Positions 10,901 to 25,900 are shown, counted from the first letter of the stretch. The stretch is DNA of 64,000 bases from Saprospiraceae bacterium (GCA_016709995.1 JADJLQ010000002.1:744001-808000); one strand, 5' to 3'. Numbers and translations: made by a program. The notes: generated from the sequence alone by a model not told the origin.

Positions 10901-13900
10901 ATTGCTTTTACAACTGTTGATCGTGTTTCTGGATTCTGCATAATAGGTCCCTGCTATGGATGGAGTATAAGTGTTGGATCCCTGTTGCAATAAATTGCCG
11001 CCGGTACTGTTATCATACCAATCGATGGTCTCATTGATGCCAGTTGCGTTAGCGCTTAAGTTTGGGATCGATTCATTCGAGCAGATTGTTTGATTGCCGC
11101 CGCTTGTTGGTGCGGTGATGGAAGGACAGGTGCAAGATGGGGCTGTAACATTCAATGAGGTGCTGCATCCATTACTTGCTGATGTCAATGTAAAATTAGT
11201 GCCGGTGGGGATATTGCTTATGGTTTTGGTAGTATTATTTACAGTTCCTATGGAACTACTGACGGTGCCATTGCTGGTGAAACTTATAGAGTAAGTAGTG
11301 AGATCTGAGGAACAAGTGGTAGTGATAATGCTCAAAGTGGGCACTGCCCGGATAATCAAACTCACCGGGGTTCTTGTACTGCTTTTACATCCGTTGATCG
11401 TGTTTCTGGCTTCTGCATAATAAGTCCCTGCTATGGATGGAGTATAAGTGTTGGACCCCTGTTGCAATAAATTGCCACCGGTACTGCTATCATACCAATC
11501 GATGGTCTCATTGATGCCAGTTGCGTTAGCGCTTAAGTTTGGGATCGATTCATTCGAGCAGATTGATTGATTACCGCCGCTTGTTGGTGCGGTGATGGAT
11601 GGACAGGTGCAAGATGGGGCTGTAACATTTAATGAGGTGCTGCATCCATTACTTGTTGATGTCAATGTAATATTAGTGCCGGTGGGAATATTGCTTATGG
11701 TTTTGGTAGTATTATTTACTGTTCCTACGGAACTACTGACGGTGCCATTGCTGGCAAATGAGATGGAGTAAGTAGTAAGGTCTGCAGAGCAAGTGATGGT
11801 TGTCAAACTTAAAGTGGGCACAGCACGGATGATTAAACTTACCGGAATTCTTGTACTGCTTTTACATCCGTTGATCGTGTTTCTGGATTCTGCAAAGTAA
11901 GTGCCTGCAATGGATGGTCTATAAGTACTCGATCCCTGTTGCAATAAATTGCCGCCGGTACTGCTATCATACCAATCGATGTTCTCATTGATGCCAGTTG
12001 CGGTAGCGCTTAAGTTTGGGATCGATTCATTAGAGCAGATTGTTTGATTGCCGCCGCTTGTTGGTGCGGTGATGGAAGGACAGGTGCAAGATGGAGCTGT
12101 AACATTCAATGTAGTGCTACATCCATTACTTGATGATGTCAAAGTAATATTAGTGCCGGTGGGAATATTACTTACGGTTTTGGTAGTATTATTTACTGTT
12201 CCTACGGAACTACTGACGGTGCCATTGCTGGCAAATGAGATGGAGTAAGTAGTAAGGTCTGCAGAGCAAGTGATGGTTGTCAAACTTAAAGTGGGCACAA
12301 CACGGATGATTAAACTTACCGGAATTCTTGTACTGCTTTTACATCCGTTGATCGTGTTTCTGGACTCTGCAAAGTAAGTGCCTGCAATGGATGGTCTATA
12401 AGTACTCGATCCCTGTTGCAATAAATTGCCGCCGGTACTGCTATCATACCAATCGATGGTCTCATTGATGCCAGTTGCGTTAGCGCTTAAGTTTGGGATC
12501 GATTCATTAGAGCAGATTGTTTGATTACCTCCGGTGATTGGGGCTGGGATGGATGGACAGGTGCAAGATGGAGCTGTAATATTCAATGTAGTGCTACATC
12601 CATTACTTGATGATGTCAAAGTAATATTAGTGCCGGTGGGAATATTACTTACGGTTTTGGTAGTATTATTTACTGTTCCTACGGAACTACCGACTGTGCC
12701 ATTGCTTGCAAATGAGATGGAGTAAGTAGTAAGGTCTGCGGAGCAAGTGGTAGTGATAATATTTAAAGTGGGCACTACCCGGATAATCAAACTGACTGGG
12801 GTTCTTACATGGCTTGTACAGCCATTGATCGTGGTTCTGGATTCTGCATAATAGGTCCCTGCTATGGATGGAGTAAAAGTGTTGGATCCCTGTTGCAATA
12901 AATTGCCGCCAATACTGCTATCATACCAATCGATGGTCTCATTGATACCAGTTGCGTTAGCGCTTAAGTTTGGGATCGATTCATTCGAGCAAATTATTTG
13001 ATTGCCGCCGCTCGTTGGCGCTGTGATGGAAGGACAGGTGCAAGATGGAGCTGAAACATTTAATGAGGTGCTGCATCCATTACTTGTTGATGTCAATGTA
13101 ATATTAGTGCCGGTGGGGATATTGCTTATGGTTTTGGTAGTATTATTTACTGTTCCTACGGGACTACTGACGGTGCCATTGCTGGTGTAACTAATAGAGT
13201 AAGTTGTCAGATCTGAGGAACAAGTGGTAGTGATAATGCTCAAAGTGGGCACTGCCCGGATAATCAAACTCAGAGGGGTTCTTGTACTGCTTTTACAACC
13301 GTTGATAGTGTTTCTGGATTCTGCAAAGTAAGTGCCTGCGATTAATGGAGTAAAAGTACTCGATCCCTGTTGCAATAAATTGCCGCCGGTACTGCTATCA
13401 TACCAATCGATGGTCTCATTGATGCCAGTTGCGGTAGCGCTTAAGTTTGGGATCGATTCATTAGGGCAGATCGTTTGATTGCCGCCGCTGATCGGGGCTG
13501 AGAGGGATGGACAGGTGCAAGATGGGGCTGTAATATTGAGGGTAGTTGTGCAACCGTTGAGGCTTGAAGATAGCGTGACATTGATGCCCGATGGAATACC
13601 ACTTATAGTTTTGGTTGTATTGTTTTCGTTGCCTGAGGTGCTGCTAACTGTGCCATTGCTGGAGAAATTGATGCTATATGTAGTAAGATCCGCGGAACAA
13701 GTAGTGGTAGTCAAACTTAAAGTTGGCTCTAGTAGGATGATCAAACTCACCGGAATCCTTGTGCTGCTTTTACATCCGTTGATCGTGTTTCTGGATTCTG
13801 CAAAGTAAGTGCCTGCAATGGATGGAGTAAAAGTGTTCGATCCTTGTTGCAATAAATTGCCGCCGGTACTGCTATCATACCAATCGATGGTCTCATTGAT

Positions 13901-16900
13901 GCCAGTTGCGTTAGCGCTTAAGTTTGGGATCGATTCATTAGAGCAGATTGTTTGATTGCCGCCGCTTGTTGGTGCGGTGATGGAAGGACAGGTGCAAGAT
14001 GGAGCTGTAACATTGAGGGTAGTTGTGCAACCGTTGAGGCTTGAAGATAGCGTGACATTTGTACCGGATGGAATACCGCTTATGGTTTTAGATGTATTAT
14101 TTACGGAGCCTGTGGTGCTGCTGACTGTGCCATTACTTGCATATGAGATGGAGTAAGTAGTGAGATCTGAGGAACAAGTGGTAGTGATAATGCTCAAAGT
14201 GGGCACAGCACGGATGATTAAACTTACTGGGGTTCTTGTACTGCTTTTACAACCGATGATAGTGTTTCTGGATTCTGCAAAGTAATGGCCTGCAATGGAT
14301 GGTCTATAAGTACTCGATCCCTGTTGCAATAAATTGCCGCCAATACTGCTATCATACCAATCGATGGTCTCATTGATGCCAGTTGCGTTAGCGCTTAAGT
14401 TTGGGATCGATTCATTAGAGCAGATTGTTTGATTGCCGCCGGTGATCGGGGCTGAGAGGGAAGGACAGGTGCAAGATGGGGCTGTAACATTGAGGGTAGT
14501 TGTGCAACTGTTGAGGCTTGAAGTCAGCGTGACATTGATGCCCGATGGAATTCCACTTATAGTTTTGGTTGTATTGTTTTCGTTGCCTGAGGTGCTGCTA
14601 ACTGTGCCATTGCTGGAGAAATTGATGCTATATGTAGTAAGATCCGCGGAACAAGTAGTGGTAGTCAAACTTAAAGTTGGCTCTAGTAGGATGATCAAAC
14701 TCACCGGAATTCTTGTACTGCTTTTACAACCGTTGATAGTGTTTCTGGATTCTGCAAAGTAAGTGCCTGCAATGGATGGTCTATAAGTACTCGATCCTTG
14801 TTGCAATAAATTGCCGCCGGTACTGTTATCATACCAATCGATGGTCTCATTGATGCCAGTTGCGGTAGCGCTTAAGTTTGGGATCGATTCATTAGAGCAG
14901 ATTGTTTGATTGCTGCCACTCGTTGGGGCTGGGATGGATGGACAGGTGCAAGATGGAGCTGTAACATTCAATGTAGTGCTACATCCATTACTTGATGATG
15001 TCAAAGTAATATTAGTGCCGGTGGGGATATTGCTTATGGTTTTGGTAGTATTATTTACTGTTCCTACGGAACTACTGACGGTGCCATTGCTGGCAAATGA
15101 GATGGAGTAAGTAGTAAGGTCTGCAGAGCAAGTGATGGTTGTCAAACTTAAAGTGGGCACAGCACGGATGATTAAACTTACCGGAATTCTTGTACTGCTT
15201 TTACATCCGTTGATCGTGTTTCTGGATTCTGCAAAGTAAGTGCCTGCAATGGATGGTCTATAAGTACTCGATCCCTGTTGCAATAAATTGCCGCCGGTAC
15301 TGCTATCATACCAATCGATGGTCTCATTGATGCCAGTTGCGGTAGCGCTTAAGTTTGGGATCGATTCATTTGAGCAGATTGTTTGATTGCTGCCACTCGT
15401 TGGGGCTGGGATGGATGGACAGGTGCAAGATGGAGCTGTAACATTCAATGTAGTGCTACATCCATTACTTGATGATGTCAAAGTAATATTAGTGCCGGTG
15501 GGAATATTACTTACGGTTTTGGTAGTATTATTTACTGTTCCTACGGAACTACTGACGGTGCCATTGCTGGCAAATGAGATGGAGTAAGTAGTAAGGTCTG
15601 CAGAGCAAGTGATGGTTGTCAAACTTAAAGTGGGCACAACACGGATGATTAAACTTACCGGAATTCTTGTACTGCTTTTACATCCGTTGATCGTGTTTCT
15701 GGACTCTGCAAAGTAATTGCCTGCAATGGATGGTCTATAAGTACTCGATCCTTGTTGCAATAAATTGCCGCCGGTACTGCTATCATACCAATCGATGGTC
15801 TCATTGATGCCAGTTGCGGTAGCGCTTAAGTTTGGGATCGATTCATTCGAGCAGGTTGTTTGATTGCCGCCGCTCGTTGGTGCTGTGATGGAAGGACAGG
15901 TGCAAGATGGAGCTGTAACATTGAGGGTAGTTGTGCAACCGTTGAGGCTTGAAGATAGCGTGACATTTGTACCGGATGGAATACCGCTTATGGTTTTGGT
16001 AGTATTATTTACGGAGCCTGTGGTGCTGCTGACTGTGCCATTACTTGCAAATAAGATGGTGTAAGTAGTAAGATCTGCAGAGCAAGTGATGGTTGTCAAA
16101 CTTAAAGTGGGCACAGCACGGATGATTAAACTTACTGGGGTTCTTGTACTGCTTTTACATCCGTTGATCGTGTTTCTGGCTTCTGCATAATAAGTCCCTG
16201 CTATGGATGGAGTATAAGTGTTGGACCCCTGTTGCAATAAATTGCCACCGGTACTGCTATCATACCAATCGATGGTCTCATTGATGCCAGTTGCGTTAGC
16301 GCTTAAGTTTGGGATCGATTCATTCGAGCAGATTGATTGATTACCGCCGCTTGTTGGTGCGGTGATGGATGGACAGGTGCAAGATGGGGCTGTAACATTT
16401 AATGAGGTGCTGCATCCATTACTTGTTGATGTCAATGTAATATTAGTGCCGGTGGGGATATTACTTATGGTTTTGGTAGTATTATTTACAATACCATTGG
16501 TGCTGCTAACCGTGCCATTGCTGGAGAAATTGATGCTATACGAAGCAAGATCTGCGGAGCAAGTGGTAGTGATAATGCTCAAAGTGGGCACTGCCAGGAT
16601 AATCAAACTCATTGGGGTTCTTGTACTGCTTTTACATCCGTTGATCGTGTTTCTGGATTCTGCAAAGTAATTGCCTGCAATGGATGGTCTATAAGTACTC
16701 GATCCCTGTTGCAATAAATTGCCGCCGGTACTGCTATCATACCAATCGATGGTCTCATTGATGCCAGATGCGTTAGCGCTTAAGTTTGGGATCGATTCAT
16801 TAGAGCAGATTGTTTGATTGCTGCCACTCGTTGGTGCGGTGATGGAAGGACAGATGCAAGATGGAGCTGTAATATTCAATGTAGTGCTACATCCATTACT

Positions 16901-19900
16901 TGCTGATGTCAATGTAATATTAGTGCCGGTGGGAATATTACTTACGGTTTTGGTAGTATTATTTACTGTTCCTACGGAACTACTGACGGTGCCATTGCTG
17001 GCAAATGAGATGGAGTAAGTAGTAAGGTCTGCAGAGCAAGTGATGGTTGTCAAACTTAAAGTGGGCACAGCACGGATGATTAAACTTACCGGAATTCTTG
17101 TACTGTTTTTACAACCGTTGATAGTGTTTCTGGATTCTGCAAAGTAAGTGCCTGCAATGGATGGTCTATAAGTACTCGATCCTTGTTGCAATAAATTGCC
17201 GCCGGTACTGCTATCATACCAATCGATGGTCTCATTGATGCCAGTTGCGTTAGCGCTTAAGTTTGGGATCGATTCATTTGAGCAGATCGTTTGATTGCCG
17301 CCGCTGATCGGGGCTGAGAGGGATGGACAGGTGCAAGATGGGGCTGTAATATTCAATGAGGTGCTACATCCATTACTTGTTGATGTCAATGTAATATTAG
17401 TGCCGGTGGGGATATTGCTTATGGTTTTGGTAGTATTATTTACAATACCAGTGGTGCTGCTAACCGTGCCATTGCTGGAGAAATTGATGCTATACGAAGC
17501 AAGATCTGCGGAGCAAGTGGTGGTAGTCAAACTTAAAGTGGGCACTGCGCGGATAATCAAACTGACTGATGTTCTTGTGTTGCTTTTACAACCGTTGATC
17601 GTGTTTCTGGATTCTGCAAAGTAAGTGCCTGCAATGGATGGTCTATAAGTACTCGATCCTTGTTGCAATAAATTGCCGCTGGTACTGCTATCATACCAAT
17701 CGATGGTCTCATTGATGCCAGTTGCGTTAGCGCTTAAGTTTGGGATCGATTCATTCGAGCAGATTGTTTGATTGCCGCCGCTTGTTGGTGCGGTGATGGA
17801 AGGACAGGTGCAAGATGGAGCTGTAATATTCAATGTAGTGCTACATCCATTACTTGATGATGTCAAAGTAATATTAGTGCCGGTGGGAATATTACTTACG
17901 GTTTTGGTAGTATTATTTACTGTTCCTACGGAACTACCGACTGTGCCATTGCTTGCAAATGAGATGGAGTAAGTAGTAAGATCAGCAGAGCAAGTGATGG
18001 TAGTCAAACTTAAAGTGGGCACAGCACGGATGATTAAACTGATTGGGGTTCTTGTACTGCTTTTACATCCGTTGATCGTGTTTCTGGATTCTGCAAAGTA
18101 ATTGCCTGCAATGGATGGTCTATAAGTACTCGATCCCTGTTGCAATAAATTGCCGCCGGTACTGCTATCATACCAATCGATGGTCTCATTGATGCCAGAT
18201 GCGTTAGCGCTTAAGTTTGGGATCGATTCATTAGAGCAGATTGTTTGATTGCTGCCACTCGATGGTGCGGTGATGGAAGGACAGATGCAAGATGGAGCTG
18301 TAACATTGAGGGTAGTTGTGCAACCGTTGAGGCTTGAAGATAGCGTGACATTTGTACCGGATGGAATACCGCTTATGGTTTTGGTAGTATTGTTTACAAT
18401 GCCAGAGGAGCTACTAACCGTGCCATTGCTGGAGAAATTGATGCTATACGAAGCAAGATCTGCGGAACAAGTGGTAGTGATAATGCTCAAAGTGGGCACT
18501 GCCCGGATAATCAAACTCACCGGGGTTCTTGTACTGCTTTTACAACCGTTGATCGTGTTTCTGGATTCTGCAAAGTAAGTGCCTGCGATTAATGGAGTAA
18601 AAGTACTCGATCCCTGTTGCAATAAATTGCCGCTGGTACTGCTATCATACCAATCGATGGTCTCATTGATGCCAGTTGCGTTAGCGCTTAAGTTTGGGAT
18701 CGATTCATTCGAGCAGGTTGTTTGATTGCCGCCGCTTGTTGGTGCGGTGATGGAAGGACAGGTGCAAGATGGGGCTGTAACATTTAATGAGGTGCTGCAT
18801 CCATTACTTGTTGATGTCAATGTAATATTAGTGCCGGTGGGGATATTGCTTATGGTTTTGGTAGTATTATTTACTGTTCCTACGGAACTACTGACTGTGC
18901 CATTACTTGCAAATGAAATGGAGTAAGTAGTAAGATCAGCAGAGCAAGTGATGGTAGTCAAACTCAAAGTGGGCACTGCCAGGATAATCAAACTCATTGG
19001 GGTTCTTGTACTGCTTTTACATCCGTTGATCGTGTTTCTGGATTCTGCAAAGTAAGTGCCTGCAATGGATGGTCTATAAGTACTCGATCCCTGTTGCAAT
19101 AAATTGCCGCTGGTACTGCTATCATACCAATCGATGGTCTCATTGATGCCAGTTGCGTTAGCGCTTAAGTTTGGGATCGATTCATTAGAGCAGATTGTTT
19201 GATTGCCGCCGCTTGTTGGTGCGGTGATGGAAGGACAGGTGCAAGATGGAGCTGTAACATTGAGGGTAGTTGTGCAACCGTTGAGGCTTGAAGATAGCGT
19301 GACATTTGTACCGGATGGAATACCGCTTATAGTTTTGGTAGTATTGTTTACAATGCCAGAGGAGCTGCTAACCGTGCCATTGCTGGAGAAATTGATGCTA
19401 TACGAAGCAAGATCTGCGGAGCAAGTGGTAGTGATAATGCTCAAAGTGGGCACTGCCCGGATAATCAAACTGACAGGGGTTCTTGTATTGCTTTTACAAC
19501 TGTTGATCGTGTTTCTGGATTCTGCATAATAGGTCCCTGCTATGGATGGAGTATAAGTGTTGGATCCCTGTTGCAATAAATTGCCGCCGGTACTGTTATC
19601 ATACCAATCGATGGTCTCATTGATGCCAGTTGCGGTAGCGCTTAAGTTTGGGATCGATTCATTAGAGCAGATTGTTTGATTGCCGCCGCTTGTTGGTGCG
19701 GTGATGGAAGGACAGGTGCAAGATGGAGCTGTAACATTGAGGGTAGTTGTGCAACCGTTGAGGCTTGAAGATAGCGTGACATTTGTACCGGATGGAATAC
19801 CGCTTATGGTTTTGGTAGTATTGTTTACAATGCCAGAGGAGCTGCTAACCGTGCCATTGCTGGAGAAATTGATGCTATACGAAGCAAGATCTGCGGAGCA

Positions 19901-22900
19901 AGTGGTAGTGATAATGCTCAAAGTGGGCACTGCCCGGATAATCAAACTGACAGGGGTTCTTGTATTGCTTTTACAACTGTTGATCGTGTTTCTGGATTCT
20001 GCATAATAGGTCCCTGCTATGGATGGAGTATAAGTGTTGGATCCCTGTTGCAATAAATTGCCGCCGGTACTGTTATCATACCAATCGATGGTCTCATTGA
20101 TGCCAGTTGCGGTAGCGCTTAAGTTTGGGATCGATTCATTCGAGCAGGTTGTTTGATTGCCGCCGCTCGTTGGCGCTGTGATGGAAGGACAGGTGCAAGA
20201 TGGAGCTGTAACATTGAGGGTAGTTGTGCAACCGTTGAGGCTTGAAGATAGCGTGACATTTGTACCGGATGGAATACCGCTTATGGTTTTGGTAGTATTA
20301 TTTACGGAGCCTGTGGTGCTGCTGACTGTGCCATTACTTGCAAATGAGATGGTGTAAGTAGTAAGATCTGCAGAGCAAGTGATGGTTGTCAAACTTAAAG
20401 TGGGCACAGCACGGATGATTAAACTTACTGGGGTTCTTGTACTGCTTTTACATCCGTTGATCGTGTTTCTGGCTTCTGCATAATAAGTCCCTGCTATGGA
20501 TGGAGTATAAGTGTTGGACCCCTGTTGCAATAAATTGCCACCGGTACTGCTATCATACCAATCGATGGTCTCATTGATGCCAGTTGCGTTAGCGCTTAAG
20601 TTTGGGATCGATTCATTCGAGCAGATTGATTGATTACCGCCGCTTGTTGGTGCGGTGATGGATGGACAGGTGCAAGATGGGGCTGTAACATTTAATGAGG
20701 TGCTGCATCCATTACTTGTTGATGTCAATGTAATATTAGTGCCGGTGGGGATATTACTTATGGTTTTGGTAGTATTATTTACTGTTCCTACGGGACTACT
20801 GACGGTGCCATTGCTGGTGTAACTAATAGAGTAAGTTGTCAGATCTGAGGAACAAATGGTAGTGATAATATTTAAAGTTGGCACTGCCCGGATAGTGTCC
20901 ACTAAAGTACTCAAAGAGCTGCCGGAAGTACATGACCCTAAAGTGGCTGTTACCGAATAAGTGCCCGGTGGGGCGGTGATCGTATTACCAGATCGGTTTA
21001 CTCCGGAGGAAGGACTTATCGTATAACCATAAGACGCATTGTAATTGGTGATGGTAAAACTTCCGGTGGTCCCACCACAACCGGGTTGGGTTACCGCACT
21101 TAAGGTTGGTGTCGTTGGTGTGGATGGTGCTGAATTTACGGTTGCGCTCAAAGAGCTGCCGGAAGTACATAACCCTAAAGTGGCTGTTACCGAATAAGTG
21201 CCCGGTGGGGCGGTGATCGTACTACCTGATCGGCTTACTCCGGAGGAAGGACTTATTGTATAAATATAAGTTGCATTGTAATTGGTGATGCTAAAACTTC
21301 CGTTGGTCTCTCCACAACCTGGTTGGCTCACTGCACTTAAGGTTGGTGTCGTTGGTGTGGATGGTGCTGAATTTACGGTTGCGCTCAAAGAGCTGCCGGA
21401 AGTACATAACCCTAAAGTGGCTGTTACCGAATAAGTGCCCGGTGGTGCGGTGATTATACTACCTGATCGGTTTATTCCGGAGGAAGGACTTATTGTATAA
21501 CCATAAGACGCATTGTAATTGGTGATGGTAAAACTTCCGGTGGTCCCACCACAACCGGGTTGGGTTACCGCACTTAAGGTTGGTGTCGTTGGTGTGGTTG
21601 GTGCAGCATTGACTGTTGCGCTCAGTGATGATCCCGAGGTACACGGCCCTAAAGTGGCTGTTACGGTGTAGCTGCCAGTTGGCGCGGTGATTGTACTACC
21701 TGATCGGTTCACTCCGGTAGAAGGACTTATCGTATAACTATATGTAGCATTGTAATTGGTGATGGTAAAATTGCCGGTGGTCCCACCACAACCGGGTTGG
21801 TTCACTGCACTTAAGGTTGGAGTAGTTGGTGTGGTTGGTGCAGCATTGACAGTTGCGCTCAGTGATGATCCCGAGGTACACGGCCCTAATGTGGCTGTTA
21901 CGGTGTAGCTGTCAGTTGGCGCGGTGATTGTACTACCTGATCGGTTCACTCCGGTAGAAGGACTTATCGTATAAACATAGGATGCATTGTAATTGGTGAT
22001 GGTAAAACTTCCATTGGTCCCACCGCAACCAGGTTGGCTCACTGCACTTAAGGTTGGTGTCGTTGGTGTGGTTGGTGCAGCATTGACAGTTGCGCTCAGT
22101 GATGATCCCGAGGTACACGGCCCTAATGTGGCTGTTACGGTGAAGCTGCCAGTTGGCGCGGTGATTGTACTACCTGATCGGCTCACTCCGGTAGAAGGAC
22201 TTAACGTATAAACAAAGGATGCATTGTAATTGGTGATGGTAAAACTTCCGGTGGTCCCACCGCAACCAGGTTGGCTCACTGCACTTAAGGTTGGTGTCGT
22301 TGGTGTGGTTGGTGCAGCATTGACAGTTGCGGTCAGTGATGATCCCGAGGTACACGGCCCTAATGTGGCTGTTACGGTGTAGCTGCCAGTTGGCGCGGTG
22401 ATTGTACTACCTGATCGGCTCACTCCGGTAGAAGGACTTATCGTATAAACATAGGATGCATTGTAATTGGTGATGGTAAAACTTCCATTGGTCCCACCGC
22501 AACCAGGTTGGCTCACTGCACTTAAGGTTGGTGTCGTTGGTGTGGTTGGTGCAGCATTGACAGTTGCGCTCAGTGATGATCCCGAGGTACACGCCCTAAT
22601 GTTGCTGTTACGGTGAAGCTGCCAGTTGGCGCGGTGATTGTACTACCTGATCGGCTCACTCCGGTAGAAGGACTTAACGTATAAACAAAGGATGCATTGT
22701 AATTGGTGATGGTAAAACTTCCGGTGGTCCCACCGCAACCAGGTTGGCTCACTGCACTTAAGGTTGGTGTCGTTGGTGTGGATGGTGCTGAATTTACAGT
22801 TGCGCTCAAAGAGCTGCCAGAAGTACATAACCCTAATGTTGCTGTTACGGTGAAGCTGCCAGTTGGCGCGGTGATTGTACTACCTGATCGGTTTACTCCG

Positions 22901-25900
22901 GAGGAAGGACTTATTGTATAAATATAAGATGCATTGTAATTGGTGATGGTAAAACTTCCGGTGGTCCCACCGCAACCAGGTTGGCTCACTGCACTTAAGG
23001 TTGGTGTCGTTGGTGTGGTTGGTGCAGCATTGACAATTGCGCTCAGTGATGATCCCGAGGTACACGGCCCTAATGTGGCTGTTACGGTGAAGCTGCCAGT
23101 TGGCGCGGTGATTGTACTACCTGATCGGTTTACTCCGGAGGAAGGACTTATTGTATAAATATAAGATGCATTGTAATTGGTGATGGTAAAACTTCCGGTG
23201 GTCCCACCACAACCGGGTTGGTTCACTGCACTTAAGGTTGGAGTAGTTGGTGTGGTTGGTGCAGCATTGACAGTTGCGCTCAGTGATGATCCCGAGGTAC
23301 ACGGCCCTAATGTTGCTGTTACGGTGAAGCTGCCAGTTGGCGCGGTGATTGTACTACCTGATCGGTTTACTCCGGAGGAAGGACTGATCGTATAACTATA
23401 TGTAGCATTGTAATTGGTGATGGTAAAACTTCCGGTGGTCCCACCGCAACCAGGTTGGCTCACTGCACTTAAGGTTGGTGTCGTTGGTGTGGTTGGTGCA
23501 GCATTGACAATTGCGCTCAGTGATGATCCCGAGGTACACGGCCCTAATGTTGCTGTTACGGTGAAGCTGCCAGTTGGCGCGGTGATTGTACTACCTGATC
23601 GGCTTACTCCGGAGGAAGGACTTATTGTATAAATATAAGATGCATTGTAATTGGTGATGGTAAAACTTCCGGTGGTCCCACCGCAACCAGGTTGGCTCAC
23701 TGCACTTAAGGTTGGTGTCGTTGGTGTGGTTGGTGCAGCATTGACAGTTGCGCTCAGTGATGATCCCGAGGTACACGGCCCTAATGTGGCTGTTACGGTG
23801 TAGCTGCCAGTTGGCGCGGTGATTGTACTACCTGATCGGCTCACTCCGGTAGAAGGACTTATCGTATAAACAAAGGATGCATTGTAATTGGTGATGGTAA
23901 AACTTCCGGTGGTCCCACCGCAACCAGGTTGGCTCACTGCACTTAAGGTTGGTGTCGTTGGTGTGGTTGGTGCAGCATTGACAGTTGCGGTCAGTGATGA
24001 TCCCGAGGTACACGGCCCTAATGTGGCTGTTACGGTGTAGCTGCCAGTTGGCGCGGTGATTGTACTACCTGATCGGCTTACTCCGGTAAAAGGACTTATT
24101 GTATAACTATATGTAGCATTGTAATTGGTAATGGTAAAACTTCCGGTGGTCCCACCACAACCGGGTTGGCTCACTGCACTTAAGGTTGGAGTCGTTGGTG
24201 TGGTTGGTGCAGCATTGACAGTTGCGCTCAGTGATGATCCCGAGGTACACGGCCCTAATGTGGCTGTTACGGTGTAGCTGCCAGTTGGCGCGGTGATTGT
24301 ACTACCTGATCGGCTCACTCCGGTAGAAGGACTTATCGTATAAACAAAGGATGCATTGTAATTGGTGATGGTAAAACTTCCGGTGGTCCCACCGCAACCA
24401 GGTTGGCTCACTGCACTTAAGGTTGGTGTCGTTGGTGTGGTTGGTGCAGCATTGACAGTTGCGCTCAATGATGATCCCGAGGTACACGGCCCTAATGTGG
24501 CTGTTACGGTGTAGCTGCCAGTTGGCGCGGTGATTGTACTACCTGATCGGCTCACTCCGGTAGAAGGACTTATCGTATAAACATAAGATGCATTGTAATT
24601 GGTGATGGTAAAACTTCCGGTGGTCCCACCACAACCGGGTTGACTCACTGCACTTAAGGTTGGAGTAGTTGGTGTGGTGGGTGCTGAATTTACGGTTGCG
24701 CTCAAAGAGCTGCCGGAAGTACATAACCCTAAAGTGGCTGTTATCGTATAAGTGCCAGTTGGCGCGGTGATTATACTACCTGATCGGTTTATTCCGGAGG
24801 AAGGACTTATTGTATAACCATAAGACGCATTGTAATTGGTGATGGTAAAACTTCCGGTGGTCCCACCACAACCGGGTTGGGTTACCGCACTTAAGGTTGG
24901 TGTCGTTGGTGTGGTTGGTGCAGCATTGACTGTTGCGCTCAGTGATGATCCCGAGGTACACGGCCCTAAAGTGGCTGTTACGGTGTAGCTGCCAGTTGGC
25001 GCGGTGATTGTACTACCTGATCGGTTCACTCCGGTAGAAGGACTTATCGTATAACTATATGTAGCATTGTAATTGGTGATGGTAAAATTGCCGGTGGTCC
25101 CACCACAACCGGGTTGGTTTACCGCACCTAAGGTTGGTGTCGTTGGTGTGGTTGGTGCTGAATTTACGGTTGCGCTTAGTGAGGTGCCGGAAGTACACGA
25201 CCCTAATGTGGCTGTTACTGCATAGCTGCCAGTTGGTGCAGTGATCGTACTACCCGATCGGCTTACTCCGGAGGATGGACTGATCGTATAACTATATGTA
25301 GCATTGTAATTGGTGATGGTAAAACTGCCGGTGGTCCCACCGCAACCAGGTTGGCTCACTGCACTTAAGGTTGGTGTCGTTGGTGTGGTTGGTGCAGCAT
25401 TGACAGTTGCACTCAGTGTTGATCCCGAGGTACACGGCCCTAAAGTGGCTGTTACGGTGTAGCTGCCAGTTGGCGCGGTGATTGTACTACCTGATCGGCT
25501 TACTCCGGAGGAAGGACTTATTGTATAAATATAAGATGCATTGTAATTGGTGATGGTAAAACTGCCGGTGGTCCCACCACAACCGGGTTGACTCACTCCA
25601 CTTAAGGTGGGGGTTATTGGGGTGGGAATCACAGTTACTACTTGTGAAGCAGTTGCCTGACATCCATTATTCGTTACGTTCACTGAGTAACCGGTAGTGA
25701 TAGTAGGAGATATATTAATCGAGGCTGAGGTTGAATTATTGCTCCATAAATAACTACCTCCTCCACTTGCAGTTAAGGTTGTAATACCTCCATTACAGAT
25801 CGTAGTGATACCATTAATACTTGCGATAGGAAGAGGCTTGACCACAACATTGATAACATTAGAATATATCCAAGTCCCAGTAGTCAAATTTTGAGCCGCT

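Noticed and set aside
6328..22921. Dozens of plus-strand frames of 66-109 codons and minus-strand frames of 61 codons, evenly spaced
   Set aside because: They recur with the 477-bp or 237-bp period and are antisense or out-of-frame readings of the adhesin repeats, without leaders or ribosome sites.
5890..25630. Possible CRISPR-like array
   Set aside because: Units are 237 or 477 bp, fully coding in one frame and contiguous, with no unique spacers and no cas genes.
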